A stretch of 64,000 bases of DNA from Petunia secreta (GCA_029990175.1 JARKIP010000003.1:186001-250000); one strand, 5' to 3'; shown: positions 46,092-57,717, counted from the first letter of the stretch. Notes: generated by a model not told the origin, from the sequence alone. Program-made: numbers and translations.

Positions 46092-47849
46092 ATGGAAACT
46101 TCAAGAAAAGATATGGGGTATGATATTTCAACAAAGATTGACGAACATCAAGAAACTCTGATTGTAGAGGTATAACTTTTTTCTTTTTGATTTTGAAGAT
46201 CTTTAATTTGGGTTTTTGTTTATGTGATTAATTTGATTATGTTTTCTGTCTTCTATGAATTGTATATATGTATGTTTTGTTAATCTGGTGAATTGATATT
46301 TACTGTTCTTGCTTCAAGGTTTTATGTAGCTTTTAATTAGATCATTTCTTGTTTCCAAGGCATAGTGATAGTAAAATGAAATTTTCTTGTTTCTCATTAT
46401 AATATATTAGGTTTTGTATATTTTATGAATCATACATATGTGTCGAACCGTGTATAATCTAGTGTATAATTTATGTTTATTGACTAGAAATGAAAATAGT
46501 GATTCTAACCGGCTATTTATGAAAAGATACCTATCAAAATCAGGTAGCTAAGTGAATTAAGATATCTGTACTATGACAAGAATCTAGATTAAGCATTATT
46601 CTGCATCAAGTTTAAGCTAATCGAATAGTTAAATGGATATTATTATATGTTAATTGTGCACTTAGAAAATGTGTATGAGTTGAGATGAAGTTAATCCTAT
46701 GTTTTCTCAATCTGCTTAATTATAATGTTATATGCTTATATGAGCCTTTTGTGCTTATTGCATGATTACTTTATGTGAGTCATTGTTGAAAGTTCAAATT
46801 AAGGTCAAGGCCCCTCCCTCGCTCTCCATATTTTCCAGTTTGGTTCTAAGGAAAGCGATTATAGTCTTGTTTGGTAGTAGGAATGTAGAAGGGAATGTTA
46901 CTAAATTAAGAGGCGAAATAGGGCTGGAAAATCTGATTAGTTAAGAATTAAATTTCTGATTTAGAAGATTTTCATCTCAGGAATTGCAGTATCCTGGACT
47001 AAAGAGTACAGAATGGACTGATGAGAAGCACAGTTTGTATCTCAAGTCTATGGAAGCATCGTTTGTTGACCACCTATATGGTTCATTAGACCTAGTTGGT
47101 TGGCATTCCCAAAATGATCACTCATCAAGGCCTAAATCCTCGAGGCAAAGACATGCCAGTCCTTCAGGCCAGGTTCGATTCAACTGATAGTTACCCTGCT
47201 ATTTAATTACACTTTTTCTGTGCGTATTCTCATTGTCTAATCTAGTTTATTTCGTTTATGCCCCTTCTCCATTATCAGTATAAGGTGTTCCAGGACGGTT
47301 GTTGGACCAAAATTGACTTCAGGAAAGACGAGCATCATCCAAGTAAAACAAATGAATCCAGTGCTGTATTGGCAAGCCCCTGGATTAAACATTATAAAGC
47401 TCCAGGCAGGCATCAAATGAAAGTAAATTCAGATCACCAGGGAAAAGCTACTTTAGTGAAACTGAATCAATCTCCGGCATCTGACTTTGATTTATGCCAT
47501 AAAGATTGTGCTGGCAGCATTACAGGTACATAGCTGCTCTGAGATTTTCAACCAGCACATGTTATTAATTCTTGTATCGCTATATGATTTGTTCCAACCT
47601 TGTATTGTTTCAGAGGAGATGGGTCAAAACTTCGTTGATGAGGATATGGAAGAAGGAAAGTATAGCAGGGAACATAGCACAAAGCGGACAAAAACTTCAT
47701 GTGGTGCTGGTACGAGCAGTGATCAAGTAATGAATTAGACAGGCTTATTGCAGCTCTAAATTACACAGTGACATTATCCGATTAGATTGTTGACATAGCC
47801 ATAATTTAATTGGATCGTCCAGGTAGTCCCTTTCGCACGTCCTCAATAA
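46092..47849 (+). CDS. COR27/COR28-like cold- and clock-regulated protein (5 exons, 218 aa)
   Basis: Exons 46092-46169, 46981-47172, 47279-47525, 47614-47726 and 47823-47849 (stop TAA) sum to 657 bp in one frame with GT-AG introns. The conserved segment EWTDEKHSLYLKSMEASFV (from residue 37) followed by GQYKVFQDGCWTKIDF (~89-104) and a basic motif STKRTKTSCG near the C-terminus match COR27/COR28 from memory. In Arabidopsis these small nuclear proteins are induced by cold and light, repressed by CCA1 and modulate flowering and freezing tolerance. The paired evening elements upstream fit that regulation. If intron 4 is retained, the frame ends at TAG 47738 instead, replacing VVPFARPQ with VMN. 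A copia LTR begins ~870 bp beyond the stop. Confidence 0.85.
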
Positions 47850-48714
47850 CTGATGATCTTGCTGATAATATCCTGGAGTCAACGGAGTAAGTGGTTTGGC
47901 TTTCAGAGACTATGATGACACTAACCTCTCTAACCAAGAATGACGAATGGAGGAGGAGCATTTCCTTCTTTTCTGCTTTCGGACTTTAGGTTTAGTAATC
48001 AATAATACTATTAAAGTGATTCTAAATAAGCATCCTGATGGTGGGATTGAATTAGGAAGTGCAATTCTGTAGGTTGTGTAGGAGATGATGCATCAACCAC
48101 ATTTGACATTATCAGCTTTAGAATGATTTACAATTGAACTTTTCCCTGAAGAACAAGCTGGTTAGCTAGCAGGTGGCGAGGCATCGCGTTACAATTGTAG
48201 CAGGTTGATCAAAATTTTGCTACAGTTTTTCGCCCAAAGCTAGTCGTGGTTCAGGAGGTGTTTATTTGTTTATTTATCTATACGTTGGAAATTGGATAGC
48301 CATTGAAAAATCTCTATAATCCTTGTACAGATTTTGGGAAAATTGTTATCTAAACATTTACTTCTCAATTTCTTGTTCTCAACTTTATAGGCATAGCATT
48401 TGCAAGCTATTAGAGCACAGAGCTTATTGTTTGTTTTTTAGAGTCTGTTAGTCAGTTCTAAAGGAGAGCCTTGCTGCTTGCTATATCTTGATGTTTTTAC
48501 ATGCCTTCTCCCTGATTTTTTGAGCTGCTTGGCATTTGCCCTTATAAGAGGAGGTTAATTTTACTGTGGTCCTTGAATCCTGCAATAACAGGTAAGTTTT
48601 ACGAATGGTCATTGAATCCCACAAAACACTTGTTACTTATGCAGAATGGTTATCGAACTAAAGTTTATTTCAGTAAAATCATAAAACTAAATATTGTAAC
48701 ATGTTAGTGAATTA
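47850..48714 (+). other. 3' flank of the COR27-like gene
   Basis: No ORF of note; presumably 3' UTR then spacer up to the copia LTR. Confidence 0.4.
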
Positions 48715-48941
48715 AAAGCTGCAAAGTAAATAAAATAGAGAAACTGTATAGAAAGACTGATATATTATTTCACTTCACATTGAATTACAAATTTACACTC
48801 AAATGTCCTATTTATAGGCATAACTAGAACCCATAACGGTTATCGTGTAAAACGGTTATCAACCCATAACGGTTATTTCATAACATGACCACCCACTTCA
48901 TATGTACTACGACATTCACGATTCAGTGGATTCATAACAAT
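48715..48941 (-). mobile_element. 3' LTR of the host copia remnant
   Basis: On the - strand it starts TGTTATGAATCCACTGAATC (~48941), contains two ATAACCGTTATGGGTT copies and a TATA box (CCTATAAATAGG, ~48809-48820), and ends near 48715. It follows the RNase H end at 49150 in the same orientation. Confidence 0.65.
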
Positions 48942-49149
48942 GCCCCTCGAATGTCCATTAATAGATGATATGCCATGTTAAAACCTTATTAGGAAAAACA
49001 TAGTCGGAGAAAAGTCTAGTGAAGGAAAAATAGTGCCCACATCTTGTAATACGCATTAGCAGTTGCCTCATTAAAAACCTTACCAGAAAAACCCAATGGG
49101 ATAAAACCATGGTTGAGGAAAAAAAAGTACAACGCATATTTTACTTCCC

Positions 49150-49370
49150 CTAATGAAAACTTCGATCAAGGTACCTTAGTTTTCTCATTCCAATCTTGTA
49201 TACCATCTTCTCAAAAGTTGCAGCCAGTAAAGATTTGGTGAAAAAATCTGCCAGATTATTATTTGAACATATTTGTTGCACGTTAATTTCGCCATTCTTT
49301 TGGAGATCATGCGTGAAGAAGAACTTTGGTGAAATGTGCTTTGTTCTATCTCCTTTTATAAATTCTTCTT
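49150..49370 (-). pseudogene. Host copia element: C-terminal end of RNase H
   Basis: Reads EEFIKGDRTKHISPKFFF then LADFFTKSLL, the end of a copia RNase H, on the - strand. It is the continuation of 59176-58583 after removal of the nested element at 49371-58577: the upstream part ends CINQLK and this part starts EEFIKGD. Confidence 0.9.
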
Positions 49371-50279
49371 TGATATTTTCCAAGATAAACCACTTTACTG
49401 TTTTAAGGACCAGTTCCTTAAAATGTGTTCCTTTACTATATTATATGCAGAATTAAAACTGTAAGTAATTGAACACCCAATATTAGCGTGGAAAAACCCC
49501 TTGACTCGGGATAAAAAAACCACGGCCTACTTCTCAAGTAGGATTTCAACTTCACTATGTAAAAAGACCCACTTGGTTACAAGACTACCTTCTTTCATTT
49601 TTTTAAATAACTGAGGAAGAATTTGACTCGAGACCTCTTCACTGAGAACTAAGGAGCGGAGAAGGAAGAACAACCCCTTGACTATCGCCTTCGCGGCACT
49701 GGACTATATTTCCGTCATTTCCGGAAAGTGCACGGACAGCCGCTAACCTAGGACTAACTCTAATCCTTAGTGCTCTTTCTCACGATCAGTGAAGTTGTGT
49801 CAAGTCCACGACTTGAACCAGAACAACTCGATTATGCTTACTACAGTTGAACTAAGACTGAACTTTTACAAGACTCAATCTAAGGAACAAGTTCTAACTT
49901 AGTTCCACTGTAGTTAACTGATTACACCAATAAGACAATGACTCTTTTAAGCTTTGCTCGATTCTCTCTGTATTTGTGCATACTTCAATGGCTGATATGC
50001 TCCACGTTTTATAGCTTCAGCAGCCAAGAAGTCTTGAGCAATTAGAACTCCAAAGCTCCCATGAGTTTGAGTCCTAATTGGATTCTTCTCTCTAAGCATC
50101 CGGATCTTCTATCCTTATCCTTTATTTATGCAATCTTTTCATATCACGTTTCGACCTGCATAATTATCGAGATAAACATTAGTCTAAGGATAATTAACAA
50201 TATATCAGCTTAAATGATTTTGTCCTTTGAATCCGTTCCTTAATCATCAGTCAAAACTCCAAGCCTATCCAAGCTAACA
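49371..50279 (-). repeat. 3' LTR of the nested copia (909 bp)
   Basis: Collinear with 57769-58577 but carries ~150 extra bp at about 49588-49742 and lacks ~50 bp present at 58480-58530 in the other LTR. On the - strand the extra segment has AGGTCTCGAGTCAAATTC, which looks like a SINE B box, followed by an A-rich end. Confidence 0.9.
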
Positions 50280-50293
50280 TTTTCCCCCTTTTT
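50280..50293 (-). other. Polypurine tract of the nested copia
   Basis: On the - strand AAAAAGGGGGAAAA sits immediately before the 3' LTR; it primes plus-strand DNA synthesis. Confidence 0.85.
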
Positions 50294-50728
50294 GATGATG
50301 ACAAATTCATAAGCATAGATGCATATCCTTTATGTCCTGAAGTACAACTTAAGCTCAAAAACAGTCAGTACAGACTTAATTTATCATTAAGGACCAGATT
50401 TTCAATTAGGTATAAGTTCACGCAAAATCAGACTTACTCTTCCCCATTTTGGCATCATTCAAAAGGTTGCATAAAAAATATAACTCAAGTGTTAGAATTA
50501 ATCAGCACATGGCCATTGAGGTAACTCAAAATGCAAACATAAATCAGATTAAAGCAACTGCAAAACAATGATATTAGCCATCAAAGACAAGTCATCATTA
50601 ATCAAAATGTTAAACCAGGGGATACAAGCAAGTATTACAGAATTATTCAAAGACTAGAGAAGGAAAAGACTAAGGCACTAGACTAGGCTAAATCCCACTG
50701 GACAAAAGATGGCTTATGGCTAAGGTGG
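50294..50728. other. Untranslated segment between extra ORF and polypurine tract
   Basis: No ORF or domain seen. Confidence 0.5.
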
Positions 50729-52677
50729 TCAGGATATGGAAGGACCAGGTCCCTGAGACTTGTTAAGCAACTCAAACATCTGCTTGAGCATTCCCTCATT
50801 GGTCTCTTTTGCCTTTGTTGCCTCTGCCTTCCAGTAGTTTTTCTCCTCTTCCAACCTTACTATTTCAGCAGCCTGGATAGCAACTTGTTGCCTCAGTGCC
50901 CTTACCTTGTTGTTCAAAGGCTGCCTCCCAACACCAGCCTGTGGAGGATCAGCCTGAACAAGCAAGTCACAGCTAATCAGCCAAACTTCTCCTTCTTAGA
51001 AGCCTTTACTACCCCTTCCAAGGGAATTTTCAACTTTGCAAACACATTAGTCAAGATGGAACCAAACGGCAAGGAATGCTTCCTCTTCCCAGCCATCACC
51101 CTTTTGATCAGGTGGATCATAAAACTGGGCCAGTTGATCTGCTTTTCAGTGTCCAACAGTTCCATAAGGACCAGGTCCATAAAACTGTCAATTCCTCTTT
51201 TTTCCTGCCTTGGCATCACAATTTTGTTCACAAACTCAAATAACACTTGGTGCTGTGGGTGCATCTCACTTTTCTGCACAACTCTGGGTTTTTCTTCCCC
51301 TTCATTCTCAGCAAACTTCCTTGTAATCTCCAAATCAGTAGGCAAGTTTGTCAAATCAAGCCATACTTTCTTGACATAACTGTCATACCCAGCAAAAAGA
51401 ATCCCCAACAGCTCACCAAGTTCCCTGGTGTCAAAAGTGATCACATTGTCATTCACAGAAGTGGTAATCCTGTCATCCTTGATGGAGCAGTTCTTGTAGA
51501 ACTCCTGCACCATCCCCTTTGCACATCTGCCAGAAATCTGAAGGACCATGTCCCTCCAGCCCTATGCTTGCAATTTTTGCATCAACCATAGCATGCCTTC
51601 TTCTCCTACATCTGAAAGCACTCTTCCTTTCAAGACTTTCCTAGTAAGCATGTCATCATGAACACAGTGAACCACATCTTCTCCCTCATCCTCAGTCTCA
51701 CTATCATCCCCAGCAAAGGACTCATCACTGTCACTATCAGCCGAACTTTCATCCACCACAGTTCTTTTAGAGGACCTGGTCCTCTTAGCAGACTTTTCTA
51801 CAGCCTTCACAGAACTTCTTGTCACGCGTCTCTGAGCAACTTTTCTTTTCTTAGACTGAGGCACAACCTCCTCAGCATCTGCCATCTCATCATCTTCATC
51901 ACCAACACCATCAGTGTCTATCTCCTCCACTTCTTCCCCCTCAACAGGATCAACAACCTGTTTTCCTTTCCCTTTCCTGCTTCTTTCTAAAGCAGCAACT
52001 AAGTTCTCATCAGCAGCTTTAGCAGCACTTCTTGTCCTCCTAACCCCAGGTACAGGGGTTGAGACAGAAGGAACAGCTCCTTTTGTCTTGGAGGAACTTT
52101 CACCTTTCTTCTTAAGTCCTGGCTTATAACTATCACTGATTTTCTTCAACTTAGCAGCAATTTCAGCAGTCACTTGGTCATCGATGGGTCCCTTTCTAGC
52201 TAATTTTATTTTTAAAACTCCTAATGTTAATCAAATCAACAAGAGGCCTATCACTATCACTTATAGCATCATCAACATCTATAACATCCTCCATGGGTGC
52301 TCTAAAAGCAACCTCTGGAGACCCCGATGACCCATGCATGGGTGCTTCCAACCTTTTACTAGTTTCTTCTTCCCCCTCAGGAACAGCCTCAGACCCTCTC
52401 ACTTTTCCTCCTCATCTACCACAACATTTAAGAGATAGGTAAAATTTACCTGATACTGATACAGAACCATAGCTCGTGACAAATCGTCAACCTGTTCAAT
52501 AATTGATTCAGCGGTGGGAACTGGTCCTTCCCCCTGAATTTCAAGTTCAGGTACTTCTGGGATTATTTCAGGAATTTCAGGGTTTAGGTCAGTGGTATCC
52601 ATGGGTGAAGGAGGGTTGAGATTTTGTGGTTGTTCAGTAGTGGGTGCAGTTGAAGAATTTTCAGGAGAAAGAGACAT
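50729..52677 (-). pseudogene. Extra ORF of the nested copia, downstream of pol ('putative plant transposon protein'-like), broken
   Basis: Reading from ATG 52677 (MSLSPENSSTAPTTEQP) four or five frame segments follow: 52677-52399, 52402-52196, about 52190-51562, 51549-50977 and 50965-50729. The first half is Pro/Ser/acidic, then very basic and acidic clusters (KSAKRTRSSKRT; DSDSDESFAGDDSETEDEG). 51549-50977 is a folded-looking region (LGELLGILFAGYDSYVKKVW … INWPSFMIHLIKRVMAGKR) similar to the 'putative plant transposon protein' domain found in many plant genomes (from memory). The end is a coiled coil (ALRQQVAIQAAEIVRLEEEK). No signal peptide or transmembrane segment, so it is not an obvious envelope protein. 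A TATA box ~100 bp upstream suggests its own transcript. Function unknown. Confidence 0.65.
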
Positions 52678-52774
52678 TCTTGCAATTCGAATTAAGAGAT
52701 ATGTGATTATTCTTTCTGAAATTTTGAGAATTCAATTTGTAAACAAAGTGAAAGAATAATGAGGAATAAGGAGT

Positions 52775-52784
52775 GTATTTATAG
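52775..52784 (-). promoter_or_regulatory. TATA box upstream of the extra ORF
   Basis: CTATAAATAC on the - strand, ~100 bp before ATG 52677, inside a 600-bp gene-free stretch (52680-53278) that separates pol from the extra ORF. Confidence 0.55.
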
Positions 52785-53278
52785 AATGAATTAGGTAGTG
52801 GAGATAGAGTATGAAACGATCAATATTACCTCAGCAAGTCATGCAACCGTTATGGACTCTTGGGAGTCTCCCGGAGAAATAGAGCCGTTGGACTGTTAAG
52901 TCACCTTTTCAGAATGGGAACTGTTCCTCCGATGGGACTCTTATGCAGTTTGGATATGGTTAGAATACATAGTGGGATTTATCCTAATTGCAAGTTACCT
53001 ATAGCCTTTACACTTCTAAGATAACTGAATAATAAAGAGTACATACCTGATTTTAACACGAAAATTCAGTGTCCTTCCAATTTGAAACAGTTTTGATCAA
53101 TCTGAAATTCTAAGAGCATAAGGGTAACATCATTCGATTTTAGCAACTCCAAACAAGAATTATGGCGTAAGAGTATACACTTAAGTATTAAGCTGGACTG
53201 AATAATTCACATTGACTTGAATAAAATTCATTTTAGGTGCAATTTTCTAGCCAATTAAGAAGTAAAGCATTTATGATT

Positions 53279-54904
53279 TCATGTGAATTTAATCATCCCT
53301 AATTCTAACCTATTTCTTTCAAAATCATCTCTACCTAGAGCTTTTGTAAAGATGTCAGTAATTTGCTTTTCAGTAGGACAAAATGCTATGGTGATCAAAC
53401 CTTTTTCATAGTTGTCTCTCAGGAAATGATGTCTTATATCAATGTGTTTAGTTCTTTTATGATGCACTGGATTTTTTGTCATGTTAATAGCACTAGTGTT
53501 ATCACAAAAGATAGGAACAGTTCCTACATCAACACCAAAATCCTGTAATTGTTGTTTGATCCATAACAACTGTGAACAACATGAAGCAGCTGCCACATAT
53601 TCAGCCTCAACAGTGGAAAGTGCCACTGAATTTTGTTTCTTGGTTCCCCAAGAAACCAAACACTCACCAAGAAAATGTGCCATACCTGAGGTACTTTTTC
53701 TATCAACAAGGAAACATGCATAGTCAGCATCAGTATATCCAACAAGATTAAAACTACTACCTTTTGGATACCAAAGTCCCAAGGGACCTGTTCCTTTCAG
53801 ATACCTCAATATTCTTTTTACAGCTTTCAAATGAGATTCCTTAGGATCTGGTTGGAACCTAGCACACAAACCAACACTGCACACAATATCAGGTCTACTA
53901 GCAGTTAAATAAAGTTGAGAACCAATCATACCTCTATACAATTTTTGATCAACTGATATTCCATGTTCATCAAGATCCAATTTTGTGGCAGTGGCAATAG
54001 GTGTGTCAATTTCCTTAGCATTATCCATATCAAATCTTTTAAGTAATTCCTTAACATACTTTTGTTGATGGATCATAGTTCCATTTGAGGTTTGCTTAAT
54101 TTGTAAATCCAAAAAGAAATTGAGTTCACCCATCATGCTCATCTCAAACTCACTCCGCATCAAGTTTGCAAATTCCTTACTTAAAATTTCACAAGTAGCA
54201 CCAAAGATTATATCATCTACATAAATTTGAACAATTAAGAGAAGCTTACCTTTTTCTTTCAAAAACAATGTGCTATCAATTTTACCTCTCTTGTATCCAT
54301 GCTGGAGTAAAAATTTTGATAGCCTTTCATACCATGCTCTTGGTGCCTGCTTGAGCCCGTACAAGGCCTTGTCCAACTTGTACACATGTGCAGGGAACTG
54401 TTCATTTTCAAATCCTGGAGGTTGCTTAACATACACTTCTTCTTTCAAGTAACCATTCAGAGATGCATTCTTAACATCCATTTGATGTAGAGTAAATTCC
54501 ATGTATGTAGCAAAGGCTATGAGAAGTCTTATTGCTTCCAATCTTGCAACTGGAGCAAAAGTTTCATCATAGTCGATGCCTTCCTCTTGACTATACCCCT
54601 GAACAACTAACCTGGCCTTATTTCTTGTTACCATGCCATCCTCATCAAGTTTATTTCTGAAAACCCATTTTGTTCCTATTATGGACCTGTTCCTTGGCTT
54701 GGGTTCCAGATGCCAAACTTGACTTCTTTGGAATTGATTCAATTCCTCCTGCATAACATTGATCCAATCTGCATCCTTCAGTGCTTCTTTCACATTTTTG
54801 GGTTCAACAAGAGATAGGAAAGCACTAAAGGCACACAGATTGTGATTTTTGACTGCTGATCTAGTTTGTATCCCAACCGTCTTATCTGAGATTATTTGAT
54901 CCAC
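53279..54904 (-). CDS. Copia reverse transcriptase-RNase H (541-codon open frame)
   Basis: Uninterrupted from 54904 to the stop at 53279. RT: WVFRNKLDEDG (~80-90), catalytic QMDVKNASLNG (D143), LYGLKQAPRAWY (~181-192), YVDD at 228-231. RNase H: GYTDADYA, STVEAEYVAAA, KHIDIRHHFLRD, and the end motif TDIFTKALGRDDFERNRLELG. It copies element RNA into DNA in the cytoplasmic particle. The frame is intact although gag, protease and integrase of the same copy are damaged. It would normally be made as the end of one polyprotein. Confidence 0.95.
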   Translation of the reverse strand: MDQIISDKTVGIQTRSAVKNHNLCAFSAFLSLVEPKNVKEALKDADWINVMQEELNQFQRSQVWHLEPKPRNRSIIGTKWVFRNKLDEDGMVTRNKARLVVQGYSQEEGIDYDETFAPVARLEAIRLLIAFATYMEFTLHQMDVKNASLNGYLKEEVYVKQPPGFENEQFPAHVYKLDKALYGLKQAPRAWYERLSKFLLQHGYKRGKIDSTLFLKEKGKLLLIVQIYVDDIIFGATCEILSKEFANLMRSEFEMSMMGELNFFLDLQIKQTSNGTMIHQQKYVKELLKRFDMDNAKEIDTPIATATKLDLDEHGISVDQKLYRGMIGSQLYLTASRPDIVCSVGLCARFQPDPKESHLKAVKRILRYLKGTGPLGLWYPKGSSFNLVGYTDADYACFLVDRKSTSGMAHFLGECLVSWGTKKQNSVALSTVEAEYVAAASCCSQLLWIKQQLQDFGVDVGTVPIFCDNTSAINMTKNPVHHKRTKHIDIRHHFLRDNYEKGLITIAFCPTEKQITDIFTKALGRDDFERNRLELGMIKFT

Positions 54905-55394
54905 AGATGTGACCCTTGATACTTGTAAGGCTTGAGTGTCAACCTATTGTCAGAAGTCCCTTGCTGAGGAACAGTTCCTGACGGAGTAGCACTACCAGTT
55001 TGTGAGGTGGAACCAACATTTGTTCCCCCTGTTTCTGTGCCCCTCTTCTCAGTTCTGTCCTGAGGAACAGTTCCTGGATCAATTTCACCATGTTTCAGCA
55101 TTCCAATCTCTTCATCCTCCTGTACCTGTTCTTGAGTAAGACTGTCAGTTTCATCAAATTTAATATGCATGCTTTTTTCAATTTTCAATGTTTTCTTGTT
55201 AAAGACTCTATAAGATTTATTATTTGAAGAATAACCAACAAAGACTTTATCATTACTTCTAGGATCAAATTTTCCTAGTCAGTTTCATGATCAGACCTAA
55301 TGGCAACAACGTGACTATCTAGAGTCCTTTGAGCTTTCTTAGCAAAGATTGAAAATGCATTAAAAGCTTCTTCCTTAGATGCAAGAAATATAGT
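54905..55394 (-). pseudogene. Collapsed integrase region
   Basis: Between the integrase start (ending VDDYSRFIW, ~55400) and RT only ~490 bp remain, with several stops. Fragments of the core (KKAQRTLDSHVVAIRSDH, ~55345-55295) and of the linker (EELFL, RYKSYR-like) are visible. Most of the integrase core (usual length ~900 bp) is deleted. Confidence 0.75.
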
Positions 55395-56066
55395 TCATAT
55401 AAATCTGGAGTAATCATCGACCAACACCATAACATACTTCTTACCTCCACGACTCATTGTTCTCATTGGTCCGCAGAAGTCCATATGGACCAGTTCCAAA
55501 GGTTTGGTAGTACTTACCTGTTTCTTTGGTTTGAAGAAGGATTTTACCTGCTTCTCCCTGGCACAAGCTTCACACACCTTTTCATCCTTGAATTTGATGT
55601 TAGGGAGTCCTATCACCAAATCCTTGGAAACAAGCTTGTTCAATTGTGAAAGAATAGCATGGCCAAGTTTTTTGTGCCATAGGAGGGGATCATTTTGCAC
55701 AACACTTAAGCAGCTCATGCTTCCATCAGATAGTGTCAAAAAATCTACCTTGTAGATGTTTCCATGTCTATTTCCCTGCAAAATAATCTCTCCAGAAGTT
55801 TGGTTAGTCACAGTGCATCCAGTAGATGAGAAATTAACATTATTACCTTTGTCAAACAGTTGAGATATACTCAATAAGCAATGCTTCAGCCCATCTACTA
55901 GAAACACATTGTCTATACTATGTGAATCAGACCTACCTACCTTTCCAATGCCAATGATTTCCCCTTTCTTACCATTACCGAAGGAAACACTTCCTCCTTG
56001 GAAGGCTGAGAGTGAATGGAACAGTTCCTTGTGTCCTGTCATGTGCTTGGAGCAACCACTGTTCAT
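55395..56066 (-). pseudogene. Copia protease and pre-integrase, active-site Asp changed
   Basis: Open from 56066 to 55395. The protease active-site motif reads YMNSGCSKHMTG where copia has D-S-G, so the catalytic Asp is Asn. It is followed by GIGKVGRSDSHSIDNVFLVDGL, the pre-integrase motif LLWHKKLGHA, the HHCC finger (KVCEACAREKQVKSFF) and HMDFCGPM. The frame continues from gag after a stop at ~56115. Confidence 0.85.
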
Positions 56067-56114
56067 ATACCGTTTTGTGGCTCCTCACTTTCACTCCAGC
56101 CTGCAAAAAGAAAA

Positions 56115-57717
56115 CTAGGGGTTAATTTTAGGAACCCAAACTAGTCTGGGTCTCTTTCCTTTAACAAAAGGGTGAATCAAATCTCTCATAGCCCAGAATG
56201 GTAATGGTTTCTTTGTGTGAACAGTTTTCTTTCTCACATAATTTTGAATTGGTTTATAGGACCTGTTCCTCTGTGCAACCATTTTTAAAGATTTGCAATT
56301 TTCTTTCCGGTGGCCAGTGTTCCCACAATGAGTGCATAGCCAGTTTTCAGGAAGTGATAAGTACTTACTCTTTGGATCCCATTTGGATGAAAACTGTGCT
56401 TTCATGAATCCAATACCCTTCCTGTTACTACTATGATTTTCCTGTAACCATTCTAGTGCTTCAGAAGACTTGTTCCATTTTACAGTTTTTCCTAGCTCCA
56501 TTTTTTGTTTTAACCAAGTCTTCTTCCAAAGATCTTATCTTCTCATCTTTTTTGCACAATTCATCAACTTTGACTTTCAGTTTCTCTTCAGCAATGATCT
56601 GATGAGAATTAGCAATACCTTTACTCTTTTCAACTGTTTTAACATTTTCTAATTCCTGAACAGTTGATTCAAGTGTGAGGACCTGTTCCTCAAGCATGCT
56701 AATCTTTCTTTTCAGAAAATCATTTTTAATTGATGCCTCTTTGTATTCCGTTCCTAAACTATCAATTTCATCATGCAGTTGATGGTTGCCATCCCTTAGA
56801 GATTTAAACTCATTTAGCACAGTGTGAAATACTTTGACTAATTTCTCTCTAGGCATGCTTTTCATATCTTGTCTAAGTTTAGAAACAAATACCTCTGCAT
56901 CTTCTTCATCATCTGAATCTTCAAGAGCAATTAGAGCCTGCTCATCATCCAGATCATCATCAGACTGCTCATCTTCACTATCTTGCCGGCCAGCAACCAT
57001 TGCTTTGGGAGTTCCATTCTTCTTTCAGAACTGTTCCTTAGCCTTTCTCTTTTCAACATACTTTTTTCTCCATTCTTCTTCCATGACTGGGCATTTGCTA
57101 ATGTAGTGCTCCATTCTTCCACATTTGAAGCATTCTCCTCCCTGTTTCATGTTAGAAGATCTATCTTGTCTACTAGATCCCTCTTTATTCAGGAATCTTT
57201 GGACATTTCTGGCTATAAGGACCAGTTACTTCTCATCATCAACAAAATTATTAGCAGCAGATAAAGCTAAATTAGGTTCAGTTTTAATTGATTCTCCTAT
57301 GTTCTTGACTTTCTTCCTCAGTTCATATGTTCTTAGATTATCTATAAGTTCATCTAAAGAGGGAGTACTAAGATCCTTGCTTTCAATGATAGCACATGCT
57401 TTAATTTTCCAAGAATCTGGAAGTACTCTAGTCATGATCTTTTCAACTCTATCTTCTACAGTTAAGATTCTTCCAAGAGAGATAAGTTCAGTTGCAATAG
57501 CATTAAACCTAGTGTACATTTTAGAAATTGTTTCTCCTTCTCTCATTTTAAAATTTTCATATTCAGCAAAGAGAAGTGTACCTCTAGATCTTTTAACTTG
57601 ATTGGTTCCTTCATGAGCAACCTGCAATGCATCCCAGATTTCCTTACCTGCAACATCAGTGAACAATGATGGACTAACAGTGGACTGACCCTTGGAGTTT
57701 CCTTGTGGTGCACTCAT
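56115..57717 (-). pseudogene. Copia gag, split by stops into three frames
   Basis: Starts at ATG 57717 (MSAPQGNSKGQ). First part to 57226: UBN2-type gag core (EIWDALQVAHEGTNQVKRSR; FKMREGETISKMYTRFNAI; LPDSWKIKACAIIESKDLS). After a TAA a CCHC knuckle CFKCGRMEHYISKC (~57127-57086) follows, and a stop at ~57030. Second part 57000-56461: acidic then a long coiled coil (LKRKISMLEEQVLTLESTVQ). Third part 56501-56115: second knuckle CTHCGNTGHRKENC (~56342-56301) and a basic tail. Gag forms the particle and binds the RNA. Confidence 0.85.

Noticed and set aside
51658..51990. + strand ORFs opposite the copia extra ORF
   Set aside because: Mirror frames of an acidic/basic repeat-like coding region on the - strand.
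50729..52677. Envelope protein in the nested copia
   Set aside because: No signal peptide or membrane segment is visible in any of its segments; the globular and coiled-coil parts fit a nuclear or particle protein better.
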